From the NCBI GenBank assembly GCA_030054095.1, contig JASGCO010000007.1, positions 1-64,000 on the forward strand: a stretch of 64,000 nt of DNA, read 5' to 3'. This DNA is from Sediminibacterium sp. Lineage in GTDB: Bacteria; Bacteroidota; Bacteroidia; B-17B0; Aurantibacillaceae. The position numbers were made by a program, and so were the translations under genes. Shown here piece by piece: positions 8,673 through 17,572 of this stretch. Below the pieces are notes generated by a model. That model had not been told where the DNA came from. It searched no databases and saw only the letters and a list, made by a program, of their open reading frames with translations. How positions within the stretch are numbered: position 1 is the stretch's first letter; each line of letters starts with the position of its first letter.

Positions 8673-9887
8673 GATGAAATGGGAAATTTACCTGCCGCGT
8701 TAAAAAGTTTAGATGAAGGGATACTGCTTTCTCAGAAATTTCATCATGTTCTGTTCTATTACCGTTTAAAGCAAGCCAGATACTACATATACCGTGATAT
8801 GGGCGATTACGAAAAAGCGGTGAAGGAAATGGAGGAGCTTTGCAGAAAGGAGGGAAATTTACCATCCGATGAAAAGATGTTTACCCGTGAGTTATATCAG
8901 ATTTATATGAAATTAGGGAACAAAGATCAGGCTTTGAAATGGACACTTAAATATATAGCACTTAGCGACAGTTTGTATAGTTCCGATTATCAGAAACAGG
9001 TGGTGGATTTAGAAGCACGTTACCGGACTTTGGAAAGTGAGAAAAAAATAGCGGTATTGCAGGTACAAAAAGATAAAGCGGATTATAAGGTAAAGGAAAA
9101 CCGATTCTGGATGGTATTGCTTAGCATTGTTAGCCTTTTTTTACTTGTATTCGCAATTTTAGGATGGATGTATTTTAGCAACAATCGGAAGTTATCGCAA
9201 CAGAAAGAATTAAACTATAAGCAACAAATAGTAGAGGCGGAGCAAATCCGTCAGATGCAGGTAACCAAGGCGCTGCTTCAGGGTGAAGAAAAGGAACGTA
9301 AACGGTTGGCGCGTGATCTTCATGATGGGCTGGGAGGTTTACTGGCTGGTGTAAAGCTTAATTTATCGCGGTATTTGCAAGGCAAAAAGGATGAGGGTGA
9401 AAACAATGAGGAACTAAATAATATTGTGGAGCAGCTGGATGTTTCGTTTCGTGAACTTCGCCGGATTGCACGTAATATGATCCCTGAGTCGCTGCTGCAA
9501 CTTGGTTTGGAAGCGGCGTTAAGGGATATGTGTCATTCAATGAGCAATGACCATTTAAGAGTAGAGTTTCAGGCGTTTGATATCCGCAGAGACATCAGAG
9601 AAGATAAGCAAGTGATGATTTACCGGATTGTACAGGAATTAGTAGCTAATGCCGTTCGTCATTCCGGGGCTTCCGAAGTACTGGTGCAATGTAGCCAGAA
9701 TGAACACTTATTTTTTATAACAGTAGAAGATAATGGCAGGGGATTGAATAAAAGTAAGGCCAGCGAAAGTAAAGGTATAGGACTCGAGAATATTCAAAGC
9801 CGGGTGCAATACCTTGATGGAAAAATTGATTTTTCATCAGAGAAAGACGAGGGAACCACTGTAAATATTGAGTTTTATGTATCCTGA
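8538..9887 (+). CDS. C-terminal fragment: TM helix, HisKA_3 and HATPase of the split sensor kinase
   Basis: This fragment starts at ATG 8538 inside the second repeat copy, preceded by AGAGGGA, and overlaps the stop of the first fragment. It contains the end of the TPR region, one transmembrane helix (FWMVLLSIVSLFLLVFAILGWMYF), a HisKA_3 dimerisation domain with the phosphoacceptor H-box (RLARDLHDGLGG), and an HATPase_c domain with N-box (VQELVANAVRHSG) and G-box (EDNGRGL, KGIGLENI). Family: LytS/NarX-like kinases that phosphorylate LuxR-type regulators; the partner is the next gene. Without a signal peptide the truncated protein would probably not insert normally. Confidence 0.85.
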   Translation: MAENLINMNKIKEAKVFLDKAKAILKDYPESNLYVPYYYTEGIYFDEMGNLPAALKSLDEGILLSQKFHHVLFYYRLKQARYYIYRDMGDYEKAVKEMEELCRKEGNLPSDEKMFTRELYQIYMKLGNKDQALKWTLKYIALSDSLYSSDYQKQVVDLEARYRTLESEKKIAVLQVQKDKADYKVKENRFWMVLLSIVSLFLLVFAILGWMYFSNNRKLSQQKELNYKQQIVEAEQIRQMQVTKALLQGEEKERKRLARDLHDGLGGLLAGVKLNLSRYLQGKKDEGENNEELNNIVEQLDVSFRELRRIARNMIPESLLQLGLEAALRDMCHSMSNDHLRVEFQAFDIRRDIREDKQVMIYRIVQELVANAVRHSGASEVLVQCSQNEHLFFITVEDNGRGLNKSKASESKGIGLENIQSRVQYLDGKIDFSSEKDEGTTVNIEFYVS

Positions 9888-9897
9888 AAATAAAAAA

Positions 9898-10524
9898 ATG
9901 AACATAATTATTGTAGATGATCATCCCATTGTAATGGAGGGGTTACAAAAATTACTCCACAATGGTTTCGATATTGGTGAGTTGAAGCAATTTAGTTCAG
10001 GCGATGAATTTCTTACATTTTTAAGAAAAGAACACGGCCCTATTCATGTAGTGGTTCTTGATATAAACATACCTGGCCGGAATGGGATAGAGGTTTGCAG
10101 AGAAATTAAATTGACCAGTCAGGATACCATTGTGTTGGGTTTCAGTAATCATGCAGAACGTAGTATAATCTTACAGATGCTTCAGAATGGAGCCAATGGC
10201 TATTTACTTAAGAATGCCTCTGCCGCTGAAATTATTGCAGCTATTAAAGAGGCGATGGATGGACATCTGGCTTTTAGTAAAGAAGTCAGAGAGATTCTGG
10301 CGCGTCCTTCGGTTACCGAATTAATGACGGTTCCACGATTAACCAAACGGGAGAAGGAAATTCTTAAACTTATTGCGCAGGGAAAAACCAGTGTCGAAAT
10401 AGGAGAAATGTTGTTTGTAAGCCCTCTAACTGTAGAAACACACCGCCGGAATCTTATGCATAAATTTAAAGTTAAGAATGCTGCGGCGCTTATTAGTGTG
10501 GCCGCCCAATTACAACAGTTATAG
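9898..10524 (+). CDS. NarL/FixJ-type response regulator
   Basis: The 208-residue regulator starts at ATG 9898 (MNIIIVDDHPIVMEGL), 10 bp after the kinase stop; an earlier in-frame ATG at 9868 would overlap the kinase gene and lacks the receiver start. The receiver has the acidic pair at residues 7-8 and phosphoacceptor Asp55 (VVVLDINIPG). The C-terminal LuxR-type HTH is intact (LTKREKEILKLIAQGKTSVE; SPLTVETHRRNLM). It would be phosphorylated by the adjacent kinase and bind DNA. Because the kinase is split, this regulator may be uncoupled from its signal in this strain. Confidence 0.93.
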   Translation: MNIIIVDDHPIVMEGLQKLLHNGFDIGELKQFSSGDEFLTFLRKEHGPIHVVVLDINIPGRNGIEVCREIKLTSQDTIVLGFSNHAERSIILQMLQNGANGYLLKNASAAEIIAAIKEAMDGHLAFSKEVREILARPSVTELMTVPRLTKREKEILKLIAQGKTSVEIGEMLFVSPLTVETHRRNLMHKFKVKNAAALISVAAQLQQL

Positions 10525-10632
10525 CTTGTTGTAATGTGTTTAAAATCAATTGCTTATATTTTGTCTATTTGTCGGTTATCAGGCGTGTAATGCGCTTTTT
10601 TTAGTTTAATTTTACGATCTGATTTTATAAGA

Positions 10633-12777
10633 ATGAAAAATACAATACTGGCCTTTTTACTTGTAATAACAACTGTACGTGCAGATGAGGGAATGTGGCT
10701 ACCTCAACTCATCAACGCCTTAAATTATGCCGATATGAAAAAGAACGGTTTTAAGTTAAGCGCCGAACAAATTTATTCGATAAACAAGTCTAGCATGAAG
10801 GATGCGGTGGTACAGTTTGGTGGTGGGTGTACCGCAGAATTGATCAGCGGTGAAGGATTAATCTTAACTAACCACCATTGTGGATTTTCCTCAATTGCGG
10901 CATTGTCTTCAGTGGCAAATGATTACCTTAAATACGGGTATTGGGCGATGAACCGGGGCGAAGAACTGCGATGCGAAAATCTGACCGTCATGTTTATTAA
11001 CCGCATAGAAGATGTTACCTCAAGAGTAACAGGAAGTCTTAAACCTGCATTTTCCGAGCTTCAACGTGATTCGGCAATAAAGGCAATTATAAAAGTTATT
11101 GAAAATGAGGCTAAAAAGGATGGGTACGATGCGTTTATCCGCCCGTTTTTTTATGGAAATGAGTATTATTTATTTGTTACCGAAACTTTTAAGGATATCC
11201 GCCTGGTGGGTGCACCTCCTGAAAGTATAGGAAAGTTTGGAGATGAGACGGATAACTGGGTGTGGCCCCGTCATAATGCGGATTTCAGCATGTTTAGGAT
11301 TTATGCCGATAAAAACAATAAACCGGCGGATTACAGTAAGGATAATGTACCGTATAAGCCACGGTACTTTTTCCCAATTTCTCTTAAGGGATATGAAAAA
11401 GGAGATTTTACGATGGTGTATGGTTTCCCGGGCCGAACCACCGAATACCTTAGCTCGAATGCGGTAGATCTGATTATGAATCAGCAGGATCCGGTGAGAG
11501 TTCGGTTACGGGGTAAACGACTGGCTATTCTGGAAGAGGATATGAAAAAGAACGACACCATTCGTTTAATGTACACCAGCCGGTATGCAGGTATTGCCAA
11601 CTACTATAAAAAATGGGATGGTGAAATGAAGGGGTTGAGAAAGTTTGATGCGGTAAATAAGAAAAAGGCTTTTGAGCAGGGATTATTGGAATTACTGAAG
11701 AACGATCCGGCCAAAACGGCTAAGTGTAATACACTGTTAAATGCCTTTAAAAAAAATTATGCAGAATATGCGCCCTTAAGCAAACAATACGATTATTATA
11801 CGGAGTGTTTAATGGGAATAGATGGTTTACGGCATGCGGCTGGTTACACCAATATCTTTGCCGAGTTAAAAAAGAAACAGGCAGGAAAGGAAAACAAGTT
11901 CGACAAACTTCTGGAAGATATGAAGAAAGTAGTGCCGTTCAAAAATATGAACCCGCCTACTGATAAAAAGTTATGTGAAGCAATGCTGAGTGTTTATGTT
12001 ACGGATATCGAAAAGGAAAATCGTCCGGCGTATCTCGATTCATTGCTGGGAGCTTATGGTAATGATACCAGACGCCTCGCGGAGTTTTTATACAGTAATA
12101 GTAATTTTAACGATAATCGTAAGGCCAAGGCCATGCTGGCTGATTTTGAAAAATCAGCAGTATTGTACGAACGAGATCCGTTTTATCAGTTAGCCTTATC
12201 TGTTAATAAGTATTATCAGACGGCTATACTGCCGCAGTTACAGTATCTGGATCTTCAGATTAACGACTTGCAAAAGGAATATGTACAGTTGTTAAGGGAA
12301 ACGTATAAAACTAAAAAATTCTACCCGGATGCGAATAGTACATTGCGCGTGGCTTATGGTAAAGTAGAGGATTATAAACCGCGAGATGGAGTAAGCTACG
12401 GGTATTATACCACCATAGATGGTTTGGTGGATAAAAATGCCACCGGAGTTGAAGATTATTATGTTAAGCCCCGCCTGCTGGAACTTTATTCGCAGAGCGA
12501 TTTTGGTCCTTATGTAGATAAAAAAGGGAAATTAAGAATCGCTTTTATTGCCAGCAATCATACTACAGGTGGCAATAGCGGGAGTCCGGTTTTAAATGCT
12601 AAGGGGGAACTTATCGGAACCAATTTTGACAGAAACTGGGAAGGAACGATGAGCGATATTATGTATAATGTAAATCAGTGCCGTAATATAGTGCTGGATG
12701 TGCGGTTTACACTATGGATAGTAGATAAATACGCGGGTGCAGGGCATCTGCTGAAGGAAATGAAACTGATAAAGTAA
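10633..12777 (+). CDS. S46 family dipeptidyl peptidase, DPP11-like
   Basis: The 714-residue exported serine peptidase has a signal peptide (residues 1-17, cleavage before ADEGMW). Chymotrypsin-like catalytic residues are visible: His in TNHHCGF (about 81), Asp in WPRHNADFSMFR, and Ser in TGGNSGSPVLN near the C-terminus. S46 enzymes remove dipeptides from N-termini in the periplasm. The S1-pocket segment reads NFDRNWEGTMSD; Arg at this place is the DPP11 feature for Asp/Glu at P1, while DPP7 has Gly. A role in peptide nutrition follows. A good terminator starts just after the stop codon. Confidence 0.92.
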   Translation: MKNTILAFLLVITTVRADEGMWLPQLINALNYADMKKNGFKLSAEQIYSINKSSMKDAVVQFGGGCTAELISGEGLILTNHHCGFSSIAALSSVANDYLKYGYWAMNRGEELRCENLTVMFINRIEDVTSRVTGSLKPAFSELQRDSAIKAIIKVIENEAKKDGYDAFIRPFFYGNEYYLFVTETFKDIRLVGAPPESIGKFGDETDNWVWPRHNADFSMFRIYADKNNKPADYSKDNVPYKPRYFFPISLKGYEKGDFTMVYGFPGRTTEYLSSNAVDLIMNQQDPVRVRLRGKRLAILEEDMKKNDTIRLMYTSRYAGIANYYKKWDGEMKGLRKFDAVNKKKAFEQGLLELLKNDPAKTAKCNTLLNAFKKNYAEYAPLSKQYDYYTECLMGIDGLRHAAGYTNIFAELKKKQAGKENKFDKLLEDMKKVVPFKNMNPPTDKKLCEAMLSVYVTDIEKENRPAYLDSLLGAYGNDTRRLAEFLYSNSNFNDNRKAKAMLADFEKSAVLYERDPFYQLALSVNKYYQTAILPQLQYLDLQINDLQKEYVQLLRETYKTKKFYPDANSTLRVAYGKVEDYKPRDGVSYGYYTTIDGLVDKNATGVEDYYVKPRLLELYSQSDFGPYVDKKGKLRIAFIASNHTTGGNSGSPVLNAKGELIGTNFDRNWEGTMSDIMYNVNQCRNIVLDVRFTLWIVDKYAGAGHLLKEMKLIK

Positions 12778-12780
12778 AAA

Positions 12781-12808
12781 AAGAGGAGGTTTTCTCCTCT
12801 TTTTTTTG
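12781..12808 (+). terminator. Rho-independent terminator after the S46 peptidase
   Basis: An 8-bp perfect stem AAGAGGAG / CTCCTCTT with loop GTTTT is followed by a run of T; it begins 4 bp after the stop codon. Confidence 0.9.
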
Positions 12809-12836
12809 AACCTACTTTTGGTTATAGGTATATTAA

Positions 12837-13039
12837 ACCCAGATTATGCATTGGAAATCCTATTACAAACAAAAAGTCCTTCAAAATCTGAGGCTTCGCA
12901 ACTTTCGCTCATTTACCATAGTGGCGCTTGCCCACTGCCCCGCCAATCACACACTGCGTTATTGCCGTATCTCAATCGCAAAAGTTCAGATTTTATCGGC
13001 CTTTTGCTCCTACTACAAATTTCTAAGGCATAATCTGGG
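12837..13039. mobile_element. MITE-like palindromic element, about 203 bp, flanked by TTAA
   Basis: The ends are inverted copies: CCCAGATTATGC on the left and GCATAATCTGGG on the right. The similarity continues inward imperfectly for about 55 bp (for example CAAAATCTGAgg on the left against TAAAATCTGAac in the right arm read in reverse). TTAA lies at 12833-12836 and 13040-13043, a possible target-site duplication of the sort made by IS1380/piggyBac-like transposases. There is no transposase and no convincing ORF inside. GC content is higher than the flanks. The assignment as a non-autonomous element is inference; only one copy is in this window. Confidence 0.55.
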
Positions 13040-13232
13040 TTAAAATTGCAGGAGGATGTGTTGAATGCCAATGTTGACAGGTGGTTTCGGATCCAGATGA
13101 GTAGAGAGCTGGTTGCTGCGAGGGAATAATTTAATCAATGCATAGCCATTTGTACTTGCGCAAACATCTACTTGGCTAAATTCCTTAATGCGCATAAATT
13201 TTCTTCGTTTACATTTACTGAAAACAAATGCA

Positions 13233-14771
13233 ATGAAAACACTTTTTACAATTCTTCTTCTGAGCGTATCTGCTTTTTTGGCGTCACAATCGCTTACAAT
13301 TCAAAGAGTATACAACACGGGCAGCGTAACCGCGGGAGGTATCAATATCAATACTGTTGCTTATGGAAATCGTCTTTTTACTATACACTCTGAGGGGGTA
13401 TCAGTAAGTGCGCAAAAAAGTGATTTTGATGGAGTGCCTGTTTTAAAACGCCATTACAGTGGAATAAGCGGTTTTCAGGTATCACAAAAAATTATTTTGA
13501 ATACCTGGAACGGGATGATTTGTATAACAGCATGCCGCACCGTTATAAATGGTACAACTACAGCAACCTGGCCTTTTTTAATGCTGATAGATACTGTTAA
13601 TCTAAACCCAATGATTACATTGGATTATCCGGTAGCCGGGTTTAATTCTATCCGTATAAACGATGGCATCGTATTAAATAATGGGTATTTACTGATGGCA
13701 GGAGGGGCCGCCAATACTGGTACGAATGCGGTACAGTATGGTTTTTTTCAACAGGTTAATTTATCTGCTAATGGCAATACAGCAGGAACCGCAACGCTTT
13801 CTGTAGCTCAGTCAACAATGGGTGAAGTTTCGTCACTTTCTCAGATCAGTGGCAGTTCTGTTATTTATGCTTTTAATGTTTCAACAGGTGTTACAACTTC
13901 ACATTATTTGGGCAAGTTGCAACGGACAAATTCTTCCATTGCAGTTTTATCGGCTTATAATGTTGGTGGAACAACAGACATAGGAGTAACTGCCTATGGA
14001 AACCCGAAACGCGTTTTATTCTATAATGGAAATGCCGCGTGCAAGGTAGATACGAATCTGTCGTTATTGGTAGCCCCATCGCCCCCGGTAACCGGCGTTC
14101 AGTTTAGTGCAAATGCCAGCCTGCTAAAAGCTTTAAATGGGAAGATATACAGAACCATCCCCGCTAACAAACAAATGGATGTCGCTGATACCACATTGCT
14201 TACTGTTACCTCAACATCTTATCCCTTTGGTTCACCAGCGTCACAATTTGGTAAAGCTTTAACCAGAAACGTTTTTGGTTCACCATTTGTTTATTTTTCT
14301 GAGGGACAAACCACTGCAAACTTTTACATGATTAAACCCCAACCGAACGGGCAGAGTATCTGTGCCTCCACATTTACCGCAACATTAACACCTTTTAATT
14401 TAAGTGCCATACCTGATAACCCCTTCTTTGGTAGTGTGCCGGCAACTTTTGTATTCCAGAATCCGATAGCGCAGCCAGCTCAGGTACAGCATACGCTCAG
14501 TTGTTTTACATCTGGGTTATCATCTCCTGAAAATGCAGAAGAAAAGCCTAGAGTAACACGTATTGAAGACGGACAGTATAACATAGGGTTCGAAAGTGGT
14601 ATCAAACGGCTTCAAATTTATGACGTAAACGGCAGGATCGTTTTTAATGAGGTCTATGCCGATACATTGCAGGAAATAAAAGTTGATGTATCACCTTATA
14701 CCAGTGGTATTTATATCTTAAGGGTACAATCTGACTCAGGAAAAGCCAGTACACTGAAACTGATTAATTAA
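13233..14771 (+). CDS. T9SS-secreted protein of unknown function
   Basis: The 512-residue product starts at ATG 13233 (MKTLFTILLLSVSAFLASQS, a signal peptide); the upstream ATG at 13188 adds 15 residues that spoil the signal. The body has beta-propeller-like repeated strands rich in Asn/Gly/Thr, without a family I recognise. The C-terminus is a type A sorting domain (RLQIYDVNGRIVFNEVY ... SGIYILRVQS). It should be exported through T9SS and attached to or released from the surface. A terminator follows at 14856. Confidence 0.8.
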   Translation: MKTLFTILLLSVSAFLASQSLTIQRVYNTGSVTAGGININTVAYGNRLFTIHSEGVSVSAQKSDFDGVPVLKRHYSGISGFQVSQKIILNTWNGMICITACRTVINGTTTATWPFLMLIDTVNLNPMITLDYPVAGFNSIRINDGIVLNNGYLLMAGGAANTGTNAVQYGFFQQVNLSANGNTAGTATLSVAQSTMGEVSSLSQISGSSVIYAFNVSTGVTTSHYLGKLQRTNSSIAVLSAYNVGGTTDIGVTAYGNPKRVLFYNGNAACKVDTNLSLLVAPSPPVTGVQFSANASLLKALNGKIYRTIPANKQMDVADTTLLTVTSTSYPFGSPASQFGKALTRNVFGSPFVYFSEGQTTANFYMIKPQPNGQSICASTFTATLTPFNLSAIPDNPFFGSVPATFVFQNPIAQPAQVQHTLSCFTSGLSSPENAEEKPRVTRIEDGQYNIGFESGIKRLQIYDVNGRIVFNEVYADTLQEIKVDVSPYTSGIYILRVQSDSGKASTLKLIN

Positions 14772-14855
14772 CGAACCTATACAGTGGATGAGAGGGATAG
14801 GGTAGCCGGTGCAGAATGAAAATTTAAAGCGGTACAATATTTCAGAAAAGTGATT

Positions 14856-14895
14856 AAAAAGAGGAGAAAGCACTTGCTTTTCGCCTCTTTTTTTT
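14856..14895 (+). terminator. Rho-independent terminator
   Basis: AAAAAGAGGaGAAAGC pairs with GCTTTTCgCCTCTTTTT across a 4-nt loop and ends in a T8 run. It is the only clear structure in the 300 bp between 14772 and 15074; the rest holds the promoter of the S8 peptidase gene, which I cannot define exactly. Confidence 0.85.
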
Positions 14896-15074
14896 GTAAC
14901 TTTAGTTAAAGCCAAAATGATTTGGCAATAAACAAAAACAGAGTCCGTTATAGGATAAACAACTATGTATAACTTTCAGAATATCACCATTAAAATTAGT
15001 TTCAGGTTGTTTAGAGTCCGAACGAGCCCTCACAAGTAACCATTACAACACATAACCAAAAATCAAAAGTACTT

Positions 15075-16358
15075 ATGACAACTTTAATTGCAACAAGCCC
15101 CGAAATTGAGAAACGGGTAAAATTCACAGGAAAGCAACTTGTATTATTAGATAAAAAAGCGAATAGCCGAAGCATAGCGGCAAGCACTAAAAATGCCTCT
15201 TTAAAACTGGCTTCTTTCAGCGATTATAAATCCAATGTTGGAGAATACCGCAAGGCGTTTAATGAAGGAGACGGGATTGTATTTGATCAGTTTGGCATAG
15301 CGGTAATAAATGAAAACCGTGAAGATCAGATTTCTGTTTTAACCTCTTCACGTTCGCGTTCTACGTTTTTATACTCGGAACCTGAGCGTTATGTGTATGC
15401 AATTGGGAACAATGAAATAAACCCTGAACGCAGAATGACCACGCCCGGGAAAAAAAGTGTCAAACAAAAAAAAGGGGCATTACATCCGATTGCTTTTACA
15501 GATACGAAAAAAATGACCTGGGGCTTACAGGCCATTAACGTACATAAAAGTGAATATACAGGAAAAGGGGTAAAACTGGCCATTCTTGATACTGGGTTTA
15601 ACCTTGCCCATCCCGATTTTGAAGACCGGATAATTGTTAGTAAATCATTTGTAACTGGGCAGGAGGAAGATGACCGCAACGGACACGGAAGCCATTGTGC
15701 AGGTATTGCTGTTGGTGGGGCTAACCATAAAACAGGGAAACGTTACGGTGTGGCATCAGAGGCAAGTCTTTATGTGGGAAAAGTGTTGTCAAACGCGGGA
15801 GTAGGAAGTGATAGCAGTATTCTGGCGGGAATGGAATGGGCTATTGTAAGTAATTGTAAAATTATTTCCATGTCACTCGGCTCAGCGGTAGAAGTAGGAG
15901 AGTCGTATTCCCGTATCTATAATAATCTCGCTGCTAAAGCGCTAAAAAGAGGCACTATTATTATAGCGGCGGCAGGAAATGAAAGTGAGAGGGGGGCCGG
16001 GATAATAACTCCGGTCGGTCATCCGGCCAACTGTCCTTCTATAATGTCAGTAGCGGCTGTTGACAGATATCTGGATGTGGCCGATTTTTCGTGTGGAAGT
16101 AATGGAAAAACAGGTGGGCAAGTAGATATCGCGGCGCCGGGAGTGGATATATACAGCGCATGGAAACAACCCAGAAATTATAAATTAATGGATGGAACCA
16201 GTATGGCCACTCCCTATGTAGCAGGAATAGCTGCCCTTTTATGGGAAGCGGATCCGGATGCTTCGGCATCTGAAATATGGATGCGGTTAACACAATTGGC
16301 CACCCGGCTTAAGTTAAAAGCAAGTGATATTGGCGTTGGATTGGCTCAGGTTTTATAG
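15075..16358 (+). CDS. Subtilisin-like S8 serine peptidase without signal peptide
   Basis: The 427-residue peptidase has a complete S8 triad: Asp172 (AILDTGF), His204 (NGHGSHCAG) and Ser376 (GTSMATPYVAG), with oxyanion Asn302 (AAAGNES). The N-terminal 150 residues are not recognisable as a standard propeptide and there is no signal peptide, transmembrane helix or T9SS tail, so the enzyme appears cytoplasmic, unlike the S8 protein at 18993-22058. The next gene, 43 bp downstream, encodes a 76-residue ferredoxin-fold protein that resembles the I9 propeptide-type inhibitor, suggesting control by a separate inhibitor/chaperone. Confidence 0.88.
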   Translation: MTTLIATSPEIEKRVKFTGKQLVLLDKKANSRSIAASTKNASLKLASFSDYKSNVGEYRKAFNEGDGIVFDQFGIAVINENREDQISVLTSSRSRSTFLYSEPERYVYAIGNNEINPERRMTTPGKKSVKQKKGALHPIAFTDTKKMTWGLQAINVHKSEYTGKGVKLAILDTGFNLAHPDFEDRIIVSKSFVTGQEEDDRNGHGSHCAGIAVGGANHKTGKRYGVASEASLYVGKVLSNAGVGSDSSILAGMEWAIVSNCKIISMSLGSAVEVGESYSRIYNNLAAKALKRGTIIIAAAGNESERGAGIITPVGHPANCPSIMSVAAVDRYLDVADFSCGSNGKTGGQVDIAAPGVDIYSAWKQPRNYKLMDGTSMATPYVAGIAALLWEADPDASASEIWMRLTQLATRLKLKASDIGVGLAQVL

Positions 16359-16401
16359 TTATACTTTTTTTTTGTAATTTTGGGTAAAGGTAGCTTAGAC
16401 C

Positions 16402-16632
16402 ATGAAACAATTAAGTGTAAATTTTATAGCTTCTGTAAAAGATGATCGTATTGGTGATGTGCGGTCAATAGCTCAATCGCTGATTGAGTTAGGCTGCGAA
16501 ATTACAAATGTGCTTGCGTTTTCGGGGATTATAACAGGAAGGGCCAATTCAGGCATCTCCTCAAAACTTTTAAAAATAGACGGCATTAAAGATATTGAAT
16601 TAGACCGCTCTGTTAAAGTAGTATCTAAATAA
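16402..16632 (+). CDS. Small I9-like (subtilisin propeptide-fold) protein, putative inhibitor of the adjacent S8 peptidase
   Basis: The 76-residue protein has a beta-alpha-beta-beta-alpha-beta pattern (QLSVNFIAS - DVRSIAQSLIELG - EITNVLAFSGIITGRA - SSKLLKIDGI - KDIELDRSVKVV) typical of the I9 inhibitor/propeptide fold, including the closing IELDRSVKV strand. Standalone proteins of this fold, such as POIA1 and yeast IB2, inhibit subtilases. A possible promoter (TAATTTTG at 16375-16382) lies between it and the peptidase gene, so it may also be made independently. Fold assignment is by eye; the partnership is inferred from adjacency. Confidence 0.6.
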   Translation: MKQLSVNFIASVKDDRIGDVRSIAQSLIELGCEITNVLAFSGIITGRANSGISSKLLKIDGIKDIELDRSVKVVSK

Positions 16633-16649
16633 TCCGGAATAAATTAATT

Positions 16650-17432
16650 TTACGGCAGAACCCGTTTAATAACCCTGAGTGTATGCGAGTATTTTTTCCG
16701 GTCAGAATGGAAAATGCCGTAATGATCGAACTTATCAATACGTACACATCCGCTGGCATGAATAATCTGTTGGTTATCGAGTAAAATACCAACATGAACA
16801 ATACGCCCTTCTTCATTGTCAAAAAAAGCTAAATCTCCGGCTTGCGCTTCATCTACAAAGCTTAATGGTGTACCACATTCTACCTGCTGGTATGCATCTC
16901 GTGGTAGTGTATAACCGTTTAATTTAAAAACCAGTTGGGTAAAACCACTGCAATCAATTCCAAACGGGCTTTTTCCTCCCCATAAATACGGTGCATTCAG
17001 AAAAAGGTAGGCCGTTTTCAGAATATGCTCCGCATCTTGTGGCTTTGAAAAGGAATAAACAGATCCATCCAGTGTAAATGTTTTATCATTAATGCGGAGT
17101 TTACCTTGCTCATAATTTGGTAAAACGGCACCAATAGTTATTGGGAAATGAAGTCCGGTTGCCGGATCACTTAGTATCTGTATCAATTCATTACAAAGTG
17201 CCGGTGGCTGGTTTTGAAGAGAAAAAAATTCTTTTTCCGGAACGGAGGTATGTTGTTTAACAGATAACCAACATTCGTAGGCATCATATTTTATCTTTAT
17301 CCGCACCCAGTCTTCCGTTTTTTCAAGTACTTCGTAATAATCACCAAACAGCAGCTGAGTCACCATTTCACTGGCACCCGATGGTTCTTTCCGGCAAGGA
17401 ACAACGCTCAATGTGCAAATACCGTATTCCAT
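16650..17432 (-). CDS. NlpC/P60 (C40) peptidase with bacterial SH3-like domains
   Basis: The 260-residue product has an N-terminal SH3-like region (about residues 5-125) and a C-terminal NlpC/P60 domain with catalytic Cys161 (GIDCSGFTQ), His213 (VHVGIL) and a third residue His225 (IIHASG). This is the YkfC-like arrangement of gamma-D-glutamyl-diamino acid endopeptidases that trim murein peptides. No signal peptide is seen, which fits a cytoplasmic role in recycling imported cell-wall peptides. It converges with the I9-like gene, with 17 bp between stop codons. Confidence 0.88.
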   Translation of the reverse strand: MEYGICTLSVVPCRKEPSGASEMVTQLLFGDYYEVLEKTEDWVRIKIKYDAYECWLSVKQHTSVPEKEFFSLQNQPPALCNELIQILSDPATGLHFPITIGAVLPNYEQGKLRINDKTFTLDGSVYSFSKPQDAEHILKTAYLFLNAPYLWGGKSPFGIDCSGFTQLVFKLNGYTLPRDAYQQVECGTPLSFVDEAQAGDLAFFDNEEGRIVHVGILLDNQQIIHASGCVRIDKFDHYGIFHSDRKKYSHTLRVIKRVLP

Positions 17433-17520
17433 TTTTAAAATATGAGTAAAACTAAGTAATACTTTTAAATATTCTACTGTAAACCCAGACGGTAATAAAC
17501 AATGAACTGTAAATAAAACA

Positions 17521-17544
17521 CCCGGATAACAACTGTTATCCGGG
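17521..17544 (-). terminator. Terminator hairpin after the thiolase gene
   Basis: A perfect 10-bp stem CCCGGATAAC / GTTATCCGGG with a 4-nt loop, followed on the minus strand by GTGTTTTATTT. Confidence 0.8.
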
Positions 17545-17572
17545 CGCGTTAAAAACTATTTGGGTATCAAAA

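Noticed and set aside
12806..13033. Two overlapping frames of 65-75 codons
   Set aside because: They lie within the palindromic MITE-like element and show no protein-like pattern.
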